Origin: Phaeobacter sp. J2-8
GTDB lineage: Bacteria; Pseudomonadota; Alphaproteobacteria; Rhodobacterales; Rhodobacteraceae
Direction of reading: 5' to 3'
DNA: 64,000 nucleotides
Assembly: GCF_022867865.1 (NCBI RefSeq)
Contig: NZ_JALIEC010000002.1
Location: forward strand, 248,001-312,000
Part shown: positions 8,444 to 16,138 of the stretch, piece by piece
Numbering within the stretch: position 1 is the stretch's first letter
Layout of the letters: each line of letters opens with the position of its first letter
Made by a program: the position numbers and the translations under genes
Notes under the pieces: model-generated
Database searches by the model: none
Told to the model about the DNA's origin: nothing
Seen by the model: the letters and a program-made list of their open reading frames with translations, nothing else

Positions 8444-9724
8444 ATGTCATTTGATGCCCACCCCATTTGCCCGCAGCGCATCGCCGTGATCGGCGGCGGA
8501 ATTTCCGGTCTTGCTGCGGCCTATCGTTTGGCGCCCCACCACACCGTCACATTGTACGAAGCCGCGCCGGCCCTTGGTGGGCATGCCCGCACCGTCATGG
8601 CGGGCCGCAACGGCGATCAGCCGGTCGATACCGGGTTCATCGTGTTCAACTATGCCAATTATCCCCACCTGACGCGGATGTTCATGGAGCTCGATGTGCC
8701 GGTCAAGCCAAGCGATATGAGCTTTGGCGCCAGCGTCGACAATGGCCGCGTCGAATATGCGCTGCGCAATTTGGCGGGTTTGCTGGGCCAGAAACGCAAT
8801 CTGATGCGGCCCGGATTCCTGCGCATGGTGCGCGACATCGCGAAGTTCAACGCCAAGGCCGAGGCCGCCGCAGCGGACGACGCAATGACGGTGGCGGACC
8901 TGATTGACGATCTGCAACTGGGATCGTGGTTCAGGCAGTATTATCTTCTGCCGATCTGCGGTGCCATCTGGTCGACCCCGCCCGAGGAAATCGCCGGTTT
9001 TCCGGCGCGCACGCTGGTGCAGTTTTTTCGCAATCATGCCCTGCTCAGCGCCGGCGGCCAGCACCAATGGTGGACCGTTGATGGCGGCAGCATCGAGTAC
9101 GTGCGCCGCTTGGAACATCATCTGCGCGGGCGCGGCGTGGCCATTCGGACCGCAACGCCTGTGGCTTCGGTCACGCGCGACGGTTCAAAGAATGTGGTCC
9201 ATGTCGCCGGGCGGCCATCCGAAACCTTTGATCAGGTGATCTTTGCCTGCCATTCCGATCAGGCGCTTCGGCTGCTGGCACAGCCCACGGCACAGGAAAC
9301 CGCAATCCTGTCGGCCATCCGGTATCAGGACAATCATGCGGTGTTGCATTGCGATCCGCGCCTGATGCCTCAGCGCCGGGCGTGTTGGTCCAGCTGGGTC
9401 TACAATGCCGACAGCACGCAAAAGACCACGGCCATGGGCGTGACTTATTGGATGAACCGGTTGCAGGGCATTCCCGACGACGACCCGATGTTCGTGACCC
9501 TGAACCCGGTGCGCGCCGTGGCTGAGGACAAGATTTACGACAGCACGGTTTTCCGCCATCCGGTATTTGACCGCGCCGCGATCCGGGCGCAATCTGCGCT
9601 GCGCGATTTGCAGGGCAGCAACAACACATGGTTTGCCGGCGCCTATACCCGGCATGGATTTCACGAAGACGGATTTGCCAGCGCGGTCCGTATTGCCCGC
9701 CTGATGGACCGGCAAATCGCATGA
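8444..9724 (+). CDS. FAD/NAD(P)-dependent oxidoreductase, amine-oxidase-like, first gene of the sigma-E operon
   Basis: Flavoprotein of 426 residues. The Rossmann dinucleotide motif GGGISGL begins at residue 17 and is followed by LYEAAPALGGHARTV. The FAD-binding C-terminal motif is AGAYTRHGFHEDGFASAVRI. Such proteins next to a CFA-type methyltransferase are predicted to oxidise or desaturate membrane fatty acyl chains. In Rhodobacter sphaeroides the homologous genes beside rpoE-chrR belong to the sigma-E regulon and have been linked to furan fatty acid formation and to a sustained singlet-oxygen response (recalled, not checked). AGGAG precedes the ATG. The stop overlaps the next start (ATGA). 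Confidence 0.88.
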   Translation: MSFDAHPICPQRIAVIGGGISGLAAAYRLAPHHTVTLYEAAPALGGHARTVMAGRNGDQPVDTGFIVFNYANYPHLTRMFMELDVPVKPSDMSFGASVDNGRVEYALRNLAGLLGQKRNLMRPGFLRMVRDIAKFNAKAEAAAADDAMTVADLIDDLQLGSWFRQYYLLPICGAIWSTPPEEIAGFPARTLVQFFRNHALLSAGGQHQWWTVDGGSIEYVRRLEHHLRGRGVAIRTATPVASVTRDGSKNVVHVAGRPSETFDQVIFACHSDQALRLLAQPTAQETAILSAIRYQDNHAVLHCDPRLMPQRRACWSSWVYNADSTQKTTAMGVTYWMNRLQGIPDDDPMFVTLNPVRAVAEDKIYDSTVFRHPVFDRAAIRAQSALRDLQGSNNTWFAGAYTRHGFHEDGFASAVRIARLMDRQIA

Positions 9725-10467
9725 CCCACGCGCCAGAGCATATTGCCGCCACAACCAGCCATGCCCGGCGCGGCGGGACCGGACATGCGTTTCGCTATGG
9801 CGTCGACTACGTGCTGATTGACCCGTTGGCGCGCACAGGCCCCGCCCTGTTTTCGCGCAACCGCTTCAACCTGACCTCGGTACATGACCGCAACCATGGC
9901 GGCGCGCCCGGTCAGGGCACCGGCGTCACCTGGGCCCAAGCGATATTCACAGAGCGCGGCCTGCGCGACATCGACATATTTCTCCTGACCCAGCCCCGGG
10001 TTCTTGGCTATGTCTTCAACCCCGTCAGCTTTTGGCTGGCGATGAAGGGGGACCAGCTGTGTGCCGTGATTGCCGAGGTGAACAACACCTATGGCGACCG
10101 GCACAGCTATTTTTGCGCCAACCCGGATCTGTCGCCGATTGGTCCGAATGACCGGATCACAATCAACAAACAGATGCATGTGTCCCCGTTCCAGGAGGTT
10201 GCCGGCGATTATGCGTTTCATTTTCAGATCCTACCGGAGCGTATCGCGATCCGCATTGATTTTCGCAATGGTGAGGGTGGTCTTGTCGCCACGTTGACCG
10301 GACCACGCGCACCGTTGACCAATGTTTCGATCCTGACCGCCCTGATCCGCCGCCCCATCGGGGCGCTGCGCACGATAGCATTGATCTATTGGCAGGCCCT
10401 ACGCCTGAAACTGAAAGGCGCGGGTTTCCGCGCCCGTCCCACGCCCCCCAAACACGAGGTAAGCTGA
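9721..10467 (+). CDS. DUF1365 domain protein
   Basis: Protein of 248 residues with the DUF1365 pattern: GHAFRYGVDYVLIDP, LTQPRVLGYVFNPVSFWLA, EVNNTYGDRHSYF, MHVSPF. Its biochemical role is not established. It almost always sits between a flavin amine-oxidase-like gene and a cyclopropane-fatty-acid-synthase-like gene, as here, which argues for a part in acyl-chain modification. The start ATG at 9721 overlaps the previous stop, and its own TGA overlaps the next ATG (10465-10469), so all three genes are tightly coupled. Regulation is through the sigma-E promoter at 8392. Confidence 0.88.
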   Translation: MTHAPEHIAATTSHARRGGTGHAFRYGVDYVLIDPLARTGPALFSRNRFNLTSVHDRNHGGAPGQGTGVTWAQAIFTERGLRDIDIFLLTQPRVLGYVFNPVSFWLAMKGDQLCAVIAEVNNTYGDRHSYFCANPDLSPIGPNDRITINKQMHVSPFQEVAGDYAFHFQILPERIAIRIDFRNGEGGLVATLTGPRAPLTNVSILTALIRRPIGALRTIALIYWQALRLKLKGAGFRARPTPPKHEVS

Positions 10468-11624
10468 TGCTGTTTTTGACCAAAAAAGTGAAACGCGATT
10501 TTCTGGACAGTTGTCAGGGCATCCACTCTGGCAGTCTTCGGTTGCGGACACCAGAAGGCGAGATTTATGATTTTGGCAACGGCGGCGTCCAGGCGGAATT
10601 GCAATTGCATGACTGGTCGGTGGTGACGGCCGTGGCCACACGCGGCGATGTCGGTCTGGGGGAAACCTATGTCGCGGGCCTGTGGGACAGCCCGTCGATT
10701 GTCGATCTCAGCACCGTGGCGCTGCACAATTTCGACCATCTCGACACTTATGTGTATGGAAATTTCTGGAACCGGCTGAAAATGCGTCTGGTCGATCAGG
10801 TGCTGCGCGCAAATTCACGGCAAGGATCGTCGCGCAACATTCGCGCCCATTACGATGTCGGCAATGAATTCTACCAACTGTGGCTTGACCCCAGCATGAC
10901 CTATTCCTCGGCATTGTTTCAGGCGGACGACGGCGATCTGTTGCGCGGACAAAATCGCAAATATGACCGCATTCTGGATCGGTTGACTGCGGGTGAACGG
11001 GTGATGGAAATCGGCTGTGGCTGGGGCGGTTTTGCGGAACGCGCCGCTGATGCGGGGCGCCATGTGACCGGGCTGACGATTTCGCCCAGTCAGAAAGGCT
11101 ATGCAGATGCCCGGCTTGACGGGCGCGGCGAGATCCGGTTGCAGGACTATCGCGACTGCGACGGCACATTCGACAATATCGTGTCCATCGAAATGGTCGA
11201 AGCCGTCGGACAGCGGTACTGGCCGACCTATTTTGCCACGCTCAAGAACCGGCTGGCCGAGGGCGGTCGCGCGGTTGTCCAGGCGATCACGGTGCAGGAC
11301 GCCAATTTCGAAACCTACCGCACCAGTTCGGATTTCATCCGCCAGCATACCTTCCCCGGTGGATTGCTGTTGTCGGATGCCATGATCGCCGATCAGGCCC
11401 GCAAGGCCGGTCTGGTGGTGCGCGACAATTTTGCCTTTGGTCAGGATTATGCCCGCACCTGTGCGATCTGGTCGGAACAATTACAGGCGCAAGAGGCACG
11501 TATCCGCAAGCTGGGGCATGGCGATGCCTTCCTGCGCACCTGGCGCTATTATCTCGACATTTGTACCGCCACCTTTGCCACGGGGCGCACGGATGTTGTG
11601 CAGGTCGAATTGGCCCACGCATGA
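10467..11624 (+). CDS. Cyclopropane-fatty-acyl-phospholipid synthase family SAM methyltransferase
   Basis: S-adenosylmethionine-dependent methyltransferase of 385 residues acting on unsaturated acyl chains in membrane phospholipids. CFA-family signatures: NSRQGSSRNIRAHYDVGNEF, PSMTYSSALFQ, the SAM loop EIGCGWGGFAERAA near residue 180, and FPGGLLLSD. The start at 10467 is set by GAGG at 10456-10459 and the TGATG overlap with the DUF1365 gene. In the sigma-E operon context it may make methylated (furan-precursor) rather than simple cyclopropane fatty acids; sequence alone cannot separate these. Confidence 0.9.
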   Translation: MLFLTKKVKRDFLDSCQGIHSGSLRLRTPEGEIYDFGNGGVQAELQLHDWSVVTAVATRGDVGLGETYVAGLWDSPSIVDLSTVALHNFDHLDTYVYGNFWNRLKMRLVDQVLRANSRQGSSRNIRAHYDVGNEFYQLWLDPSMTYSSALFQADDGDLLRGQNRKYDRILDRLTAGERVMEIGCGWGGFAERAADAGRHVTGLTISPSQKGYADARLDGRGEIRLQDYRDCDGTFDNIVSIEMVEAVGQRYWPTYFATLKNRLAEGGRAVVQAITVQDANFETYRTSSDFIRQHTFPGGLLLSDAMIADQARKAGLVVRDNFAFGQDYARTCAIWSEQLQAQEARIRKLGHGDAFLRTWRYYLDICTATFATGRTDVVQVELAHA

Positions 11625-12349
11625 CCAGCCTTGCAGGCAAGACCTATTGGATCATTGGCGCGAGCGAGGGGTTGGGGCGCGCTCTGGCGGAGGCGCTGGA
11701 CCGGGCCGGGGTTCGGTTGGTTCTGTCTGCGCGCAATGGCGACCGGTTGGCGACGCTTGCCGCCGGCCTGCGCCACGCCATCCCGCAAGAATTGGACGTG
11801 ACAGATCCCGACGCCGTTGCCGCGGCGGTGGCCAAGGTCGGCCCAATCGACGGTGTGATTTACTGCGCCGGGCAATACACCCCGCTAAAGGCCCGGAACT
11901 GGGATGCGGCGGCAGTCGCGGCAATGTGCGAGGTCAATTTCATGGGGGCGGTGCGCGTGTTGGGGCATATTGCGCCGCAGTTTGCCCAAGCCAACCGGGG
12001 CCATATCGTGCTGATTGGATCGCTGGCCGGTTTTCGCGGCCTGCCCGGTGCAATTGGCTATGGTGCCAGCAAAGCCGCATTGATGCATCTGGGCGAAAAC
12101 CTCTACGCCGATCTGCGCGACACCGAGGTCAAGGTCCAGGTGGTCAATCCGGGGTTCATCAAAACCCGCCTGAGTGACAAGAATGATTTCGATATGCCCT
12201 TTATCCAAACGCCCGAGGTCGCAGCCGAACAGGTTCTGGCAGCGATGCGTGGCAGGCGGTTTTCAACCAGCTTTCCGGCGCCGTTTTCCTGGCTTTTCCG
12301 CTTTGGTCGGCTGTTGCCGCCTGCCCTGTTCTATCGCATTTTTCGCTGA
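11621..12349 (+). CDS. Short-chain dehydrogenase/reductase, last gene of the sigma-E operon
   Basis: SDR oxidoreductase of 242 residues. The cofactor motif is WIIGASEGLGRALAEAL at the N-terminus, with the catalytic YGASK around residue 145 and the NPGFIKTRLS loop. The ATG at 11621 overlaps the preceding TGA (ATGA). The substrate is unknown; in this operon a lipid or an oxidised lipid fragment is a reasonable guess. It converges on the SDR gene at 12359 with only 9 bases between stops, so both transcription units end here without an obvious strong hairpin. Confidence 0.88.
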   Translation: MTSLAGKTYWIIGASEGLGRALAEALDRAGVRLVLSARNGDRLATLAAGLRHAIPQELDVTDPDAVAAAVAKVGPIDGVIYCAGQYTPLKARNWDAAAVAAMCEVNFMGAVRVLGHIAPQFAQANRGHIVLIGSLAGFRGLPGAIGYGASKAALMHLGENLYADLRDTEVKVQVVNPGFIKTRLSDKNDFDMPFIQTPEVAAEQVLAAMRGRRFSTSFPAPFSWLFRFGRLLPPALFYRIFR

Positions 12350-12358
12350 ACACGCCCG

Positions 12359-13021
12359 TCACCACGGCACCGGCTGGCCCGCCCAGTCAAGAAACTGACC
12401 TGTCTGCGCCACACCCAAGGCGTCGGTGACGTTGATCAGGCGCGCGGCCGCCTGGGCCGGTGTCACGCAATCATGATTGCGGTAGTTGCGGGTGAACGCG
12501 GTGGCAACCGTGCCCGGATGCAAGGCGACGCAAATCGCCTGCCGATGGCTTCGCGCCACTTCGATGGCGGCGGTGTGGATCAATTGGTTCAACGCCGCCT
12601 TGGACGCGCGATAGGAATACCAGCCGCCAAGCCGGTTGTCGCCAATGGACCCGACCCGCGCCGACAGCGCCGCAAAGACCACCCGCCGATCGCGCGGCAT
12701 CAGACGCAGCGCATTTTTCAGCACCAGCAGCGGGCCAGTGGCGTTCAGCGCAAATTGTGCCGCGATCGCCCCCGGATCAAGCGATTTCAACGTCTTTTCC
12801 GGCCCTCGTGCATCGCCGGACAAGGCCCCCGTTGCGACGATGATCCTGTCGTAACTGCCATGCAATTGGCCCATCACCTGCATGACACTTTCTGCGTCAG
12901 TAAGATCCAGCCCATCGGCGCTGCGCGACAATGATGTGACGTCTTCACCACGCGTTTGCAGATGGGTCACCAATGCCCCGCCGATGCCGCCGGATGCCCC
13001 GACAATCAATGTTCTGGTCAT
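12359..13021 (-). CDS. Short-chain dehydrogenase/reductase (C-factor-like)
   Basis: SDR-fold protein of 220 residues. TLIVGASGGIGGALVTHL gives the N-terminal nucleotide-binding loop and WYSYRASKAALNQLI the catalytic Y-x3-K. HPGTVATAFTRNY is typical of the CsgA/C-factor-like branch. It is the last gene of a minus-strand unit that starts with DUF2177 and TspO and is headed by a sigma-E-type promoter at 14121-14148. A stress-related reductase role is likely, substrate unknown. Confidence 0.87.
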   Translation of the reverse strand: MTRTLIVGASGGIGGALVTHLQTRGEDVTSLSRSADGLDLTDAESVMQVMGQLHGSYDRIIVATGALSGDARGPEKTLKSLDPGAIAAQFALNATGPLLVLKNALRLMPRDRRVVFAALSARVGSIGDNRLGGWYSYRASKAALNQLIHTAAIEVARSHRQAICVALHPGTVATAFTRNYRNHDCVTPAQAAARLINVTDALGVAQTGQFLDWAGQPVPW

Positions 13022-13031
13022 CGCGGGGACC

Positions 13032-13589
13032 TCAGTTCAAGACCAGAATGGCGCCGTTCAATGCCGTCGCAAAGCCGACCCAAATCGCATAGGGCGCAAA
13101 CAACAGGGCAGACAGCCGATCCCGCCGCCATGACATCAGGATAAAGGCTAGGATGGTCACCAGAAGAAACAGAATGATCCCAAGGGCCAGATCAATCCGT
13201 TGCAAGGCAAAGAAGGCTGGTGACCAGAGGAAGTTTGCCAGCATTTGCACGAACCACAGCTTCATCGCCGCCCCGGCCCGATCGCGCCGCCATGTCCGCC
13301 AACCAGCGACCGCTATGGCCACATAAAGTCCGGTCCAGACCGGCCCGAAAACCCAGTTTGGCGGGTTGAACGATGGTTTGATCAGACCCTCATACCACTC
13401 TCCCGGCAGGGTCGCGATGCCAATGGCCGACCCGGCACCGACAACCAGCAACAGGAACAGCACAAGCAGGCCAATGGCCCGCAGATTGATCCGCCCATCG
13501 GGTGTTTGCGCGCCGGCATCCCGGTCAGATTTGGTCTGGACGTCATCAGATTTGGCAACTTCTGGGGTCATGGTGTGATACACTTTCAT
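13032..13589 (-). CDS. tspO: TspO/MBR family tryptophan-rich sensory protein
   Basis: Membrane protein of 185 residues with five predicted helices after a polar N-terminal extension of about 35 residues. Family motifs: LPGEWYEGLIKPSFNPPNWV, FGPVWTGLYVAIAVAGW, ANFLWSPAFFALQRIDLALG. TspO proteins bind porphyrins and take part in oxidative and light stress; in Rhodobacter TspO affects pigment gene expression. The second in-frame ATG, seven codons in, is an equally possible start. Placement in a unit with a sigma-E-type promoter fits a photo-oxidative stress role. Confidence 0.9.
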   Translation of the reverse strand: MKVYHTMTPEVAKSDDVQTKSDRDAGAQTPDGRINLRAIGLLVLFLLLVVGAGSAIGIATLPGEWYEGLIKPSFNPPNWVFGPVWTGLYVAIAVAGWRTWRRDRAGAAMKLWFVQMLANFLWSPAFFALQRIDLALGIILFLLVTILAFILMSWRRDRLSALLFAPYAIWVGFATALNGAILVLN

Positions 13590-13653
13590 CGTAACCGGGG
13601 GCTATTGTGAACGCGTCCCGGACCATTGGGTTTTCCGCGACACGGGGCGCAGT

Positions 13654-13680
13654 CACAGGGCACAGGGCACAGGGCACAGA
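13654..13680. repeat. Short tandem repeat (CACAGGG)x3 plus partial copy
   Basis: Three perfect 7-bp CACAGGG units (13654-13674) and a partial fourth lie in the 103-base gap between the tspO and DUF2177 genes. The unit number may vary between strains by slippage. No function is evident. Confidence 0.7.
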
Positions 13681-13692
13681 AACAGGCAAACC

Positions 13693-14091
13693 CTAGGTGA
13701 TGGCCCGCGTCAGCGTCACCCCGGCCCAGGCCGAAAACCCGGTCAACACTGCACCCCAGGTCACATCAGCAACAACCATTTTCACCGACCAATCACGCAA
13801 GGTGGCGTAGTTGGTGAATTCATAGGTGCCATAGGCCATCGCCCCCAGCACCGCGCCACCGACCAACGCATTGATGTGCACCCCATTGCGCAGCGCAGGC
13901 CAAGACACGAACCACAACACACCCGCGACATAAAACAGATAAAACACGATTGCCGGACGCAGCCGGATGTCATCCAAAAGCCAATCCCCGATATGCTGTT
14001 CAAACAGCGGCTTCATGACGGTTTTCAGCATCACCGCATCAAGCAACAGAAACACTGTGGCTGTGCTGAGGTAGAGGAGGACAAGCTGCAT
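13693..14091 (-). CDS. DUF2177 family integral membrane protein
   Basis: Small membrane protein of 132 residues with four predicted helices (LVLLYLSTATVFLLLDAVML, AIVFYLFYVAGVLWFVSW, ALVGGAVLGAMAYGTYEF, VVADVTWGAVLTGFSAWAG). These match DUF2177, whose function is not known. It is the promoter-proximal gene of the DUF2177-TspO-SDR unit, directly behind a sigma-E-type promoter. This suggests membrane protection or remodelling under singlet-oxygen stress. Confidence 0.87.
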   Translation of the reverse strand: MQLVLLYLSTATVFLLLDAVMLKTVMKPLFEQHIGDWLLDDIRLRPAIVFYLFYVAGVLWFVSWPALRNGVHINALVGGAVLGAMAYGTYEFTNYATLRDWSVKMVVADVTWGAVLTGFSAWAGVTLTRAIT

Positions 14092-14395
14092 CTCGATAAG
14101 CTCCGATCTGTGTTGACCTTAATACGGTGCAGGATCGGATATAGATCAAATATTCCGTTGGCTATCGTTCACAAACGCCAACCGGGGGCCGGATCAACAC
14201 GGCCACCACAATTGGTGTTTACCGATGTGCCAACAACCGGAACGCAAGAAAAATTCATTTTACGTCAGAGACATAAAGCGCGCCCGGAATTGCGAATACC
14301 GGGCGCGGATCGCCGGGGATGCCCGGCTTTTTCTGGATCATGTCACAAACCGCGTGGCATGATAGCGGTTGCCATCAGGCCGACACAGGCTTGTT
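14092..14395. other. Gene-free gap with one promoter and two hairpins
   Basis: It holds the sigma-E-type promoter described at 14121-14148 and two adjacent GC-rich hairpins: CGCGCCCGG/CCGGGCGCG at 14279-14307, and GCCGGG/CCCGGC at 14312-14327 followed by five T on the plus strand. The second looks like a plus-strand terminator, although no convincing plus-strand gene ends here. No supported gene was found in the gap. Confidence 0.5.
14121..14148 (-). promoter_or_regulatory. Third sigma-E type promoter, upstream of DUF2177-tspO-SDR
   Basis: On the minus strand TGATCT (14148-14143), 16-base spacer, CGTATT (14126-14121), about 30 bases ahead of the DUF2177 start at 14091. Box sequences and spacer length are the same as in the rpoE and 8392 promoters, so this operon is very likely a member of the same stress regulon. 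Confidence 0.78.
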
Positions 14396-15409
14396 TCAGA
14401 AACCTTCGAGGGTGATTTTACCTTTGGCCTTGCCGCTTTCGATCAATGCATGCGCCCGCTTCAGGTTTTCGGCGTTGATCGTGCCAAAACTTTCGGTCGC
14501 GGTCGAACGGACCTTCCCGGCATCAATCAAACCCGCCACGGTTTCCAGGATCTCGCCCTGACGTGCGATGTCGTCTGTGGTGAACAACGACCGGGTGAAC
14601 ATCAGCTCCCAATGGATCGACACTGCCTTGCCCTTGAACGGCATGATGTCAAAGCTTTGGGGATCATCAATCAGCCCGAACCGGCCCTGCGGCGCGATGA
14701 ATTCGGCGATTTGCGGCACATAAGTGTCGGAATAATTGGTCGAAAACACAAACGCCGGTGCGCCGATACCCAGCGCGGCGATCTGCTCTGGCAAGGGTTT
14801 GGAATGGTCGACAACGTGATGTGCGCCCAGCTCCTTGACCCAGGCTTGGGTTTCCGGGCGGGATGCGGTGGCGATGATCGTCAGGTCCGTCTGCTGCCGC
14901 AACAGTTGAATCGCAATCGAGCCAACGCCGCCCGCGCCGCCGATGATGACAATGGCATTGGCCGCGCCCGGCACCGGATCGGTGACTTTCAGGCGGTCAA
15001 AAATCATCTCTTGCGCGGTCAATGTCGTCAACGGCAAGGCCGCCGCCGCCGATGTGTCGATGGATTTCGGCGCATGGGCGGCGATGCGGGCGTCCACCAG
15101 ATGATATTCGGAATTGGTGCCCGGACGGTTGATCGCGCCCGCGTACCAGACCTTGTCACCAATCTGGAACTGCGTGACCTCGTCGCCGATTTCGACAACC
15201 TCGCCCACCGCATCCCAGCCCAGGATCGCCGGTGCGTCCCCCTCGGCGGGGCGGTTCAGGCGCACTTTGGTGTCGACAGGATTGACCGACACGGCCGCAA
15301 CCTTGACCAGAATGTCGTGACCTGCCGCCGTGGGTTTTGCAACCTCCAGGTCGATCAGGGCATCCGCGCGATCAATGGCGCCGTTTGTGGTATAGCCGAT
15401 GGCTTTCAT
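14396..15409 (-). CDS. Zinc-type alcohol dehydrogenase/quinone oxidoreductase family protein
   Basis: MDR-superfamily NAD(P)H-dependent reductase of 337 residues, close to the group known as adh_fam_1 (TIGR02817). The N-terminal GroES-like domain shows VKVAAVSVNPVDTKVR and GWDAVGEVVEIGDEVTQF; the Rossmann part has IIGGAGGVGSIAIQLLRQ; then DHSKPL and a C-terminal substrate domain. Classical structural-zinc cysteines are not apparent. GGAGA precedes the ATG at 15409. It lies downstream of a small ORF and an antibiotic-biosynthesis-monooxygenase-type gene, all facing away from a LysR regulator. This suggests a quinone- or electrophile-responsive unit. Confidence 0.88.
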   Translation of the reverse strand: MKAIGYTTNGAIDRADALIDLEVAKPTAAGHDILVKVAAVSVNPVDTKVRLNRPAEGDAPAILGWDAVGEVVEIGDEVTQFQIGDKVWYAGAINRPGTNSEYHLVDARIAAHAPKSIDTSAAAALPLTTLTAQEMIFDRLKVTDPVPGAANAIVIIGGAGGVGSIAIQLLRQQTDLTIIATASRPETQAWVKELGAHHVVDHSKPLPEQIAALGIGAPAFVFSTNYSDTYVPQIAEFIAPQGRFGLIDDPQSFDIMPFKGKAVSIHWELMFTRSLFTTDDIARQGEILETVAGLIDAGKVRSTATESFGTINAENLKRAHALIESGKAKGKITLEGF

Positions 15410-15520
15410 TTCATGTCTCCAATTTTGGGGGGCTGTGCGGCGCCGTCACGGCTGCCGCGAAATAGGTGAAAATGTACGAAGGGCGCTGTCACGATGACAT
15501 GCGTCTGGGGGACGTGGTTG

Positions 15521-15691
15521 TTACTTGCGCAAGACCCGCCGCAACCAACCAGCCAGATCAACAGCCGCTGCCGCCGAACCGCTGTTGCGGATACCGGTCA
15601 GATCATGCGGCGACAGCGCCGTCACGGGGCGTTTTGTACCCTGCGATTGGGCCGCCGCATTGATGGGATGCAGAGCTTTGATCTTTTTCAT
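15521..15691 (-). CDS. Small hypothetical protein (56 residues)
   Basis: I do not recognise this protein. From the ATG at 15691, preceded by GGAG about nine bases upstream, it reads MKKIKALHPINAAAQSQGTK, continues with a PVTALSPHDLTGIRNSG stretch and ends WLRRVLRK before TAA at 15521. It is basic at both ends, has no signal peptide, and fills the gap between the monooxygenase-type gene (15744) and the oxidoreductase (15409) on the same strand. The ribosome binding site, codon pattern and operon position support a real gene. Confidence 0.5.
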   Translation of the reverse strand: MKKIKALHPINAAAQSQGTKRPVTALSPHDLTGIRNSGSAAAAVDLAGWLRRVLRK

Positions 15692-15743
15692 GGCTTTATC
15701 TCCGGTGGTTCGTGGTCTCGGGGGGCAAATGCGTCAGCGTCGC

Positions 15744-16034
15744 TCAGGCGATCTGCGACATTTCATTGACGGTAAAATCGGCAATGGCGCCGTCTGTCGC
15801 GGCCATAAAGGCCGCCAGATGCGGGGCGGTCTTATGCGCCTGCCAAACCTCGCGGCTCTCCCAAACCTCAAAGACCATGAAATACGAAAGGTCCGCGTGA
15901 TCCTGATACAGATCATAGGTGATGCAGCCCTGTTCAGTGCGGGTGAGCGGGATCAGCGTCAGCAGTTCGTCTTTCACCAGCTCGGCCTTGTCGGCCTTGG
16001 CGCGGATATGGGCGACAAGTGAAAGATTGGGCAT
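15744..16034 (-). CDS. Antibiotic biosynthesis monooxygenase (ABM) family protein
   Basis: Small ferredoxin-fold enzyme of 96 residues of the ABM/YgiN type, which oxidises or isomerises quinols and related aromatics. Typical features: SLVAHIRAKADKAELVKDEL, TEQGCITYDLYQDHADLSYF, and FEVWESREVWQAHKTAPHLA containing the conserved W-x-H. The ATG at 16034 has AAAGGA about ten bases upstream; longer frames to 16106 lack this. It is divergent from the LysR gene at 16139 and likely its target. Confidence 0.87.
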   Translation of the reverse strand: MPNLSLVAHIRAKADKAELVKDELLTLIPLTRTEQGCITYDLYQDHADLSYFMVFEVWESREVWQAHKTAPHLAAFMAATDGAIADFTVNEMSQIA

Positions 16035-16138
16035 CTCGGTGATCCTTTGAATTTCCGGTGTGTTGATGCGCATATACGGCGCGGGTAAATTCGGATAAAC
16101 GGGCAAAATTCGAAATGATAATTCGGAAATCCCGTATA

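Noticed and set aside
14225-14362. Plus-strand 45-codon ORF (starts MCQQPERKK)
   Set aside because: No ribosome binding site and it overlaps two strong hairpins, so its protein-like look is probably chance.
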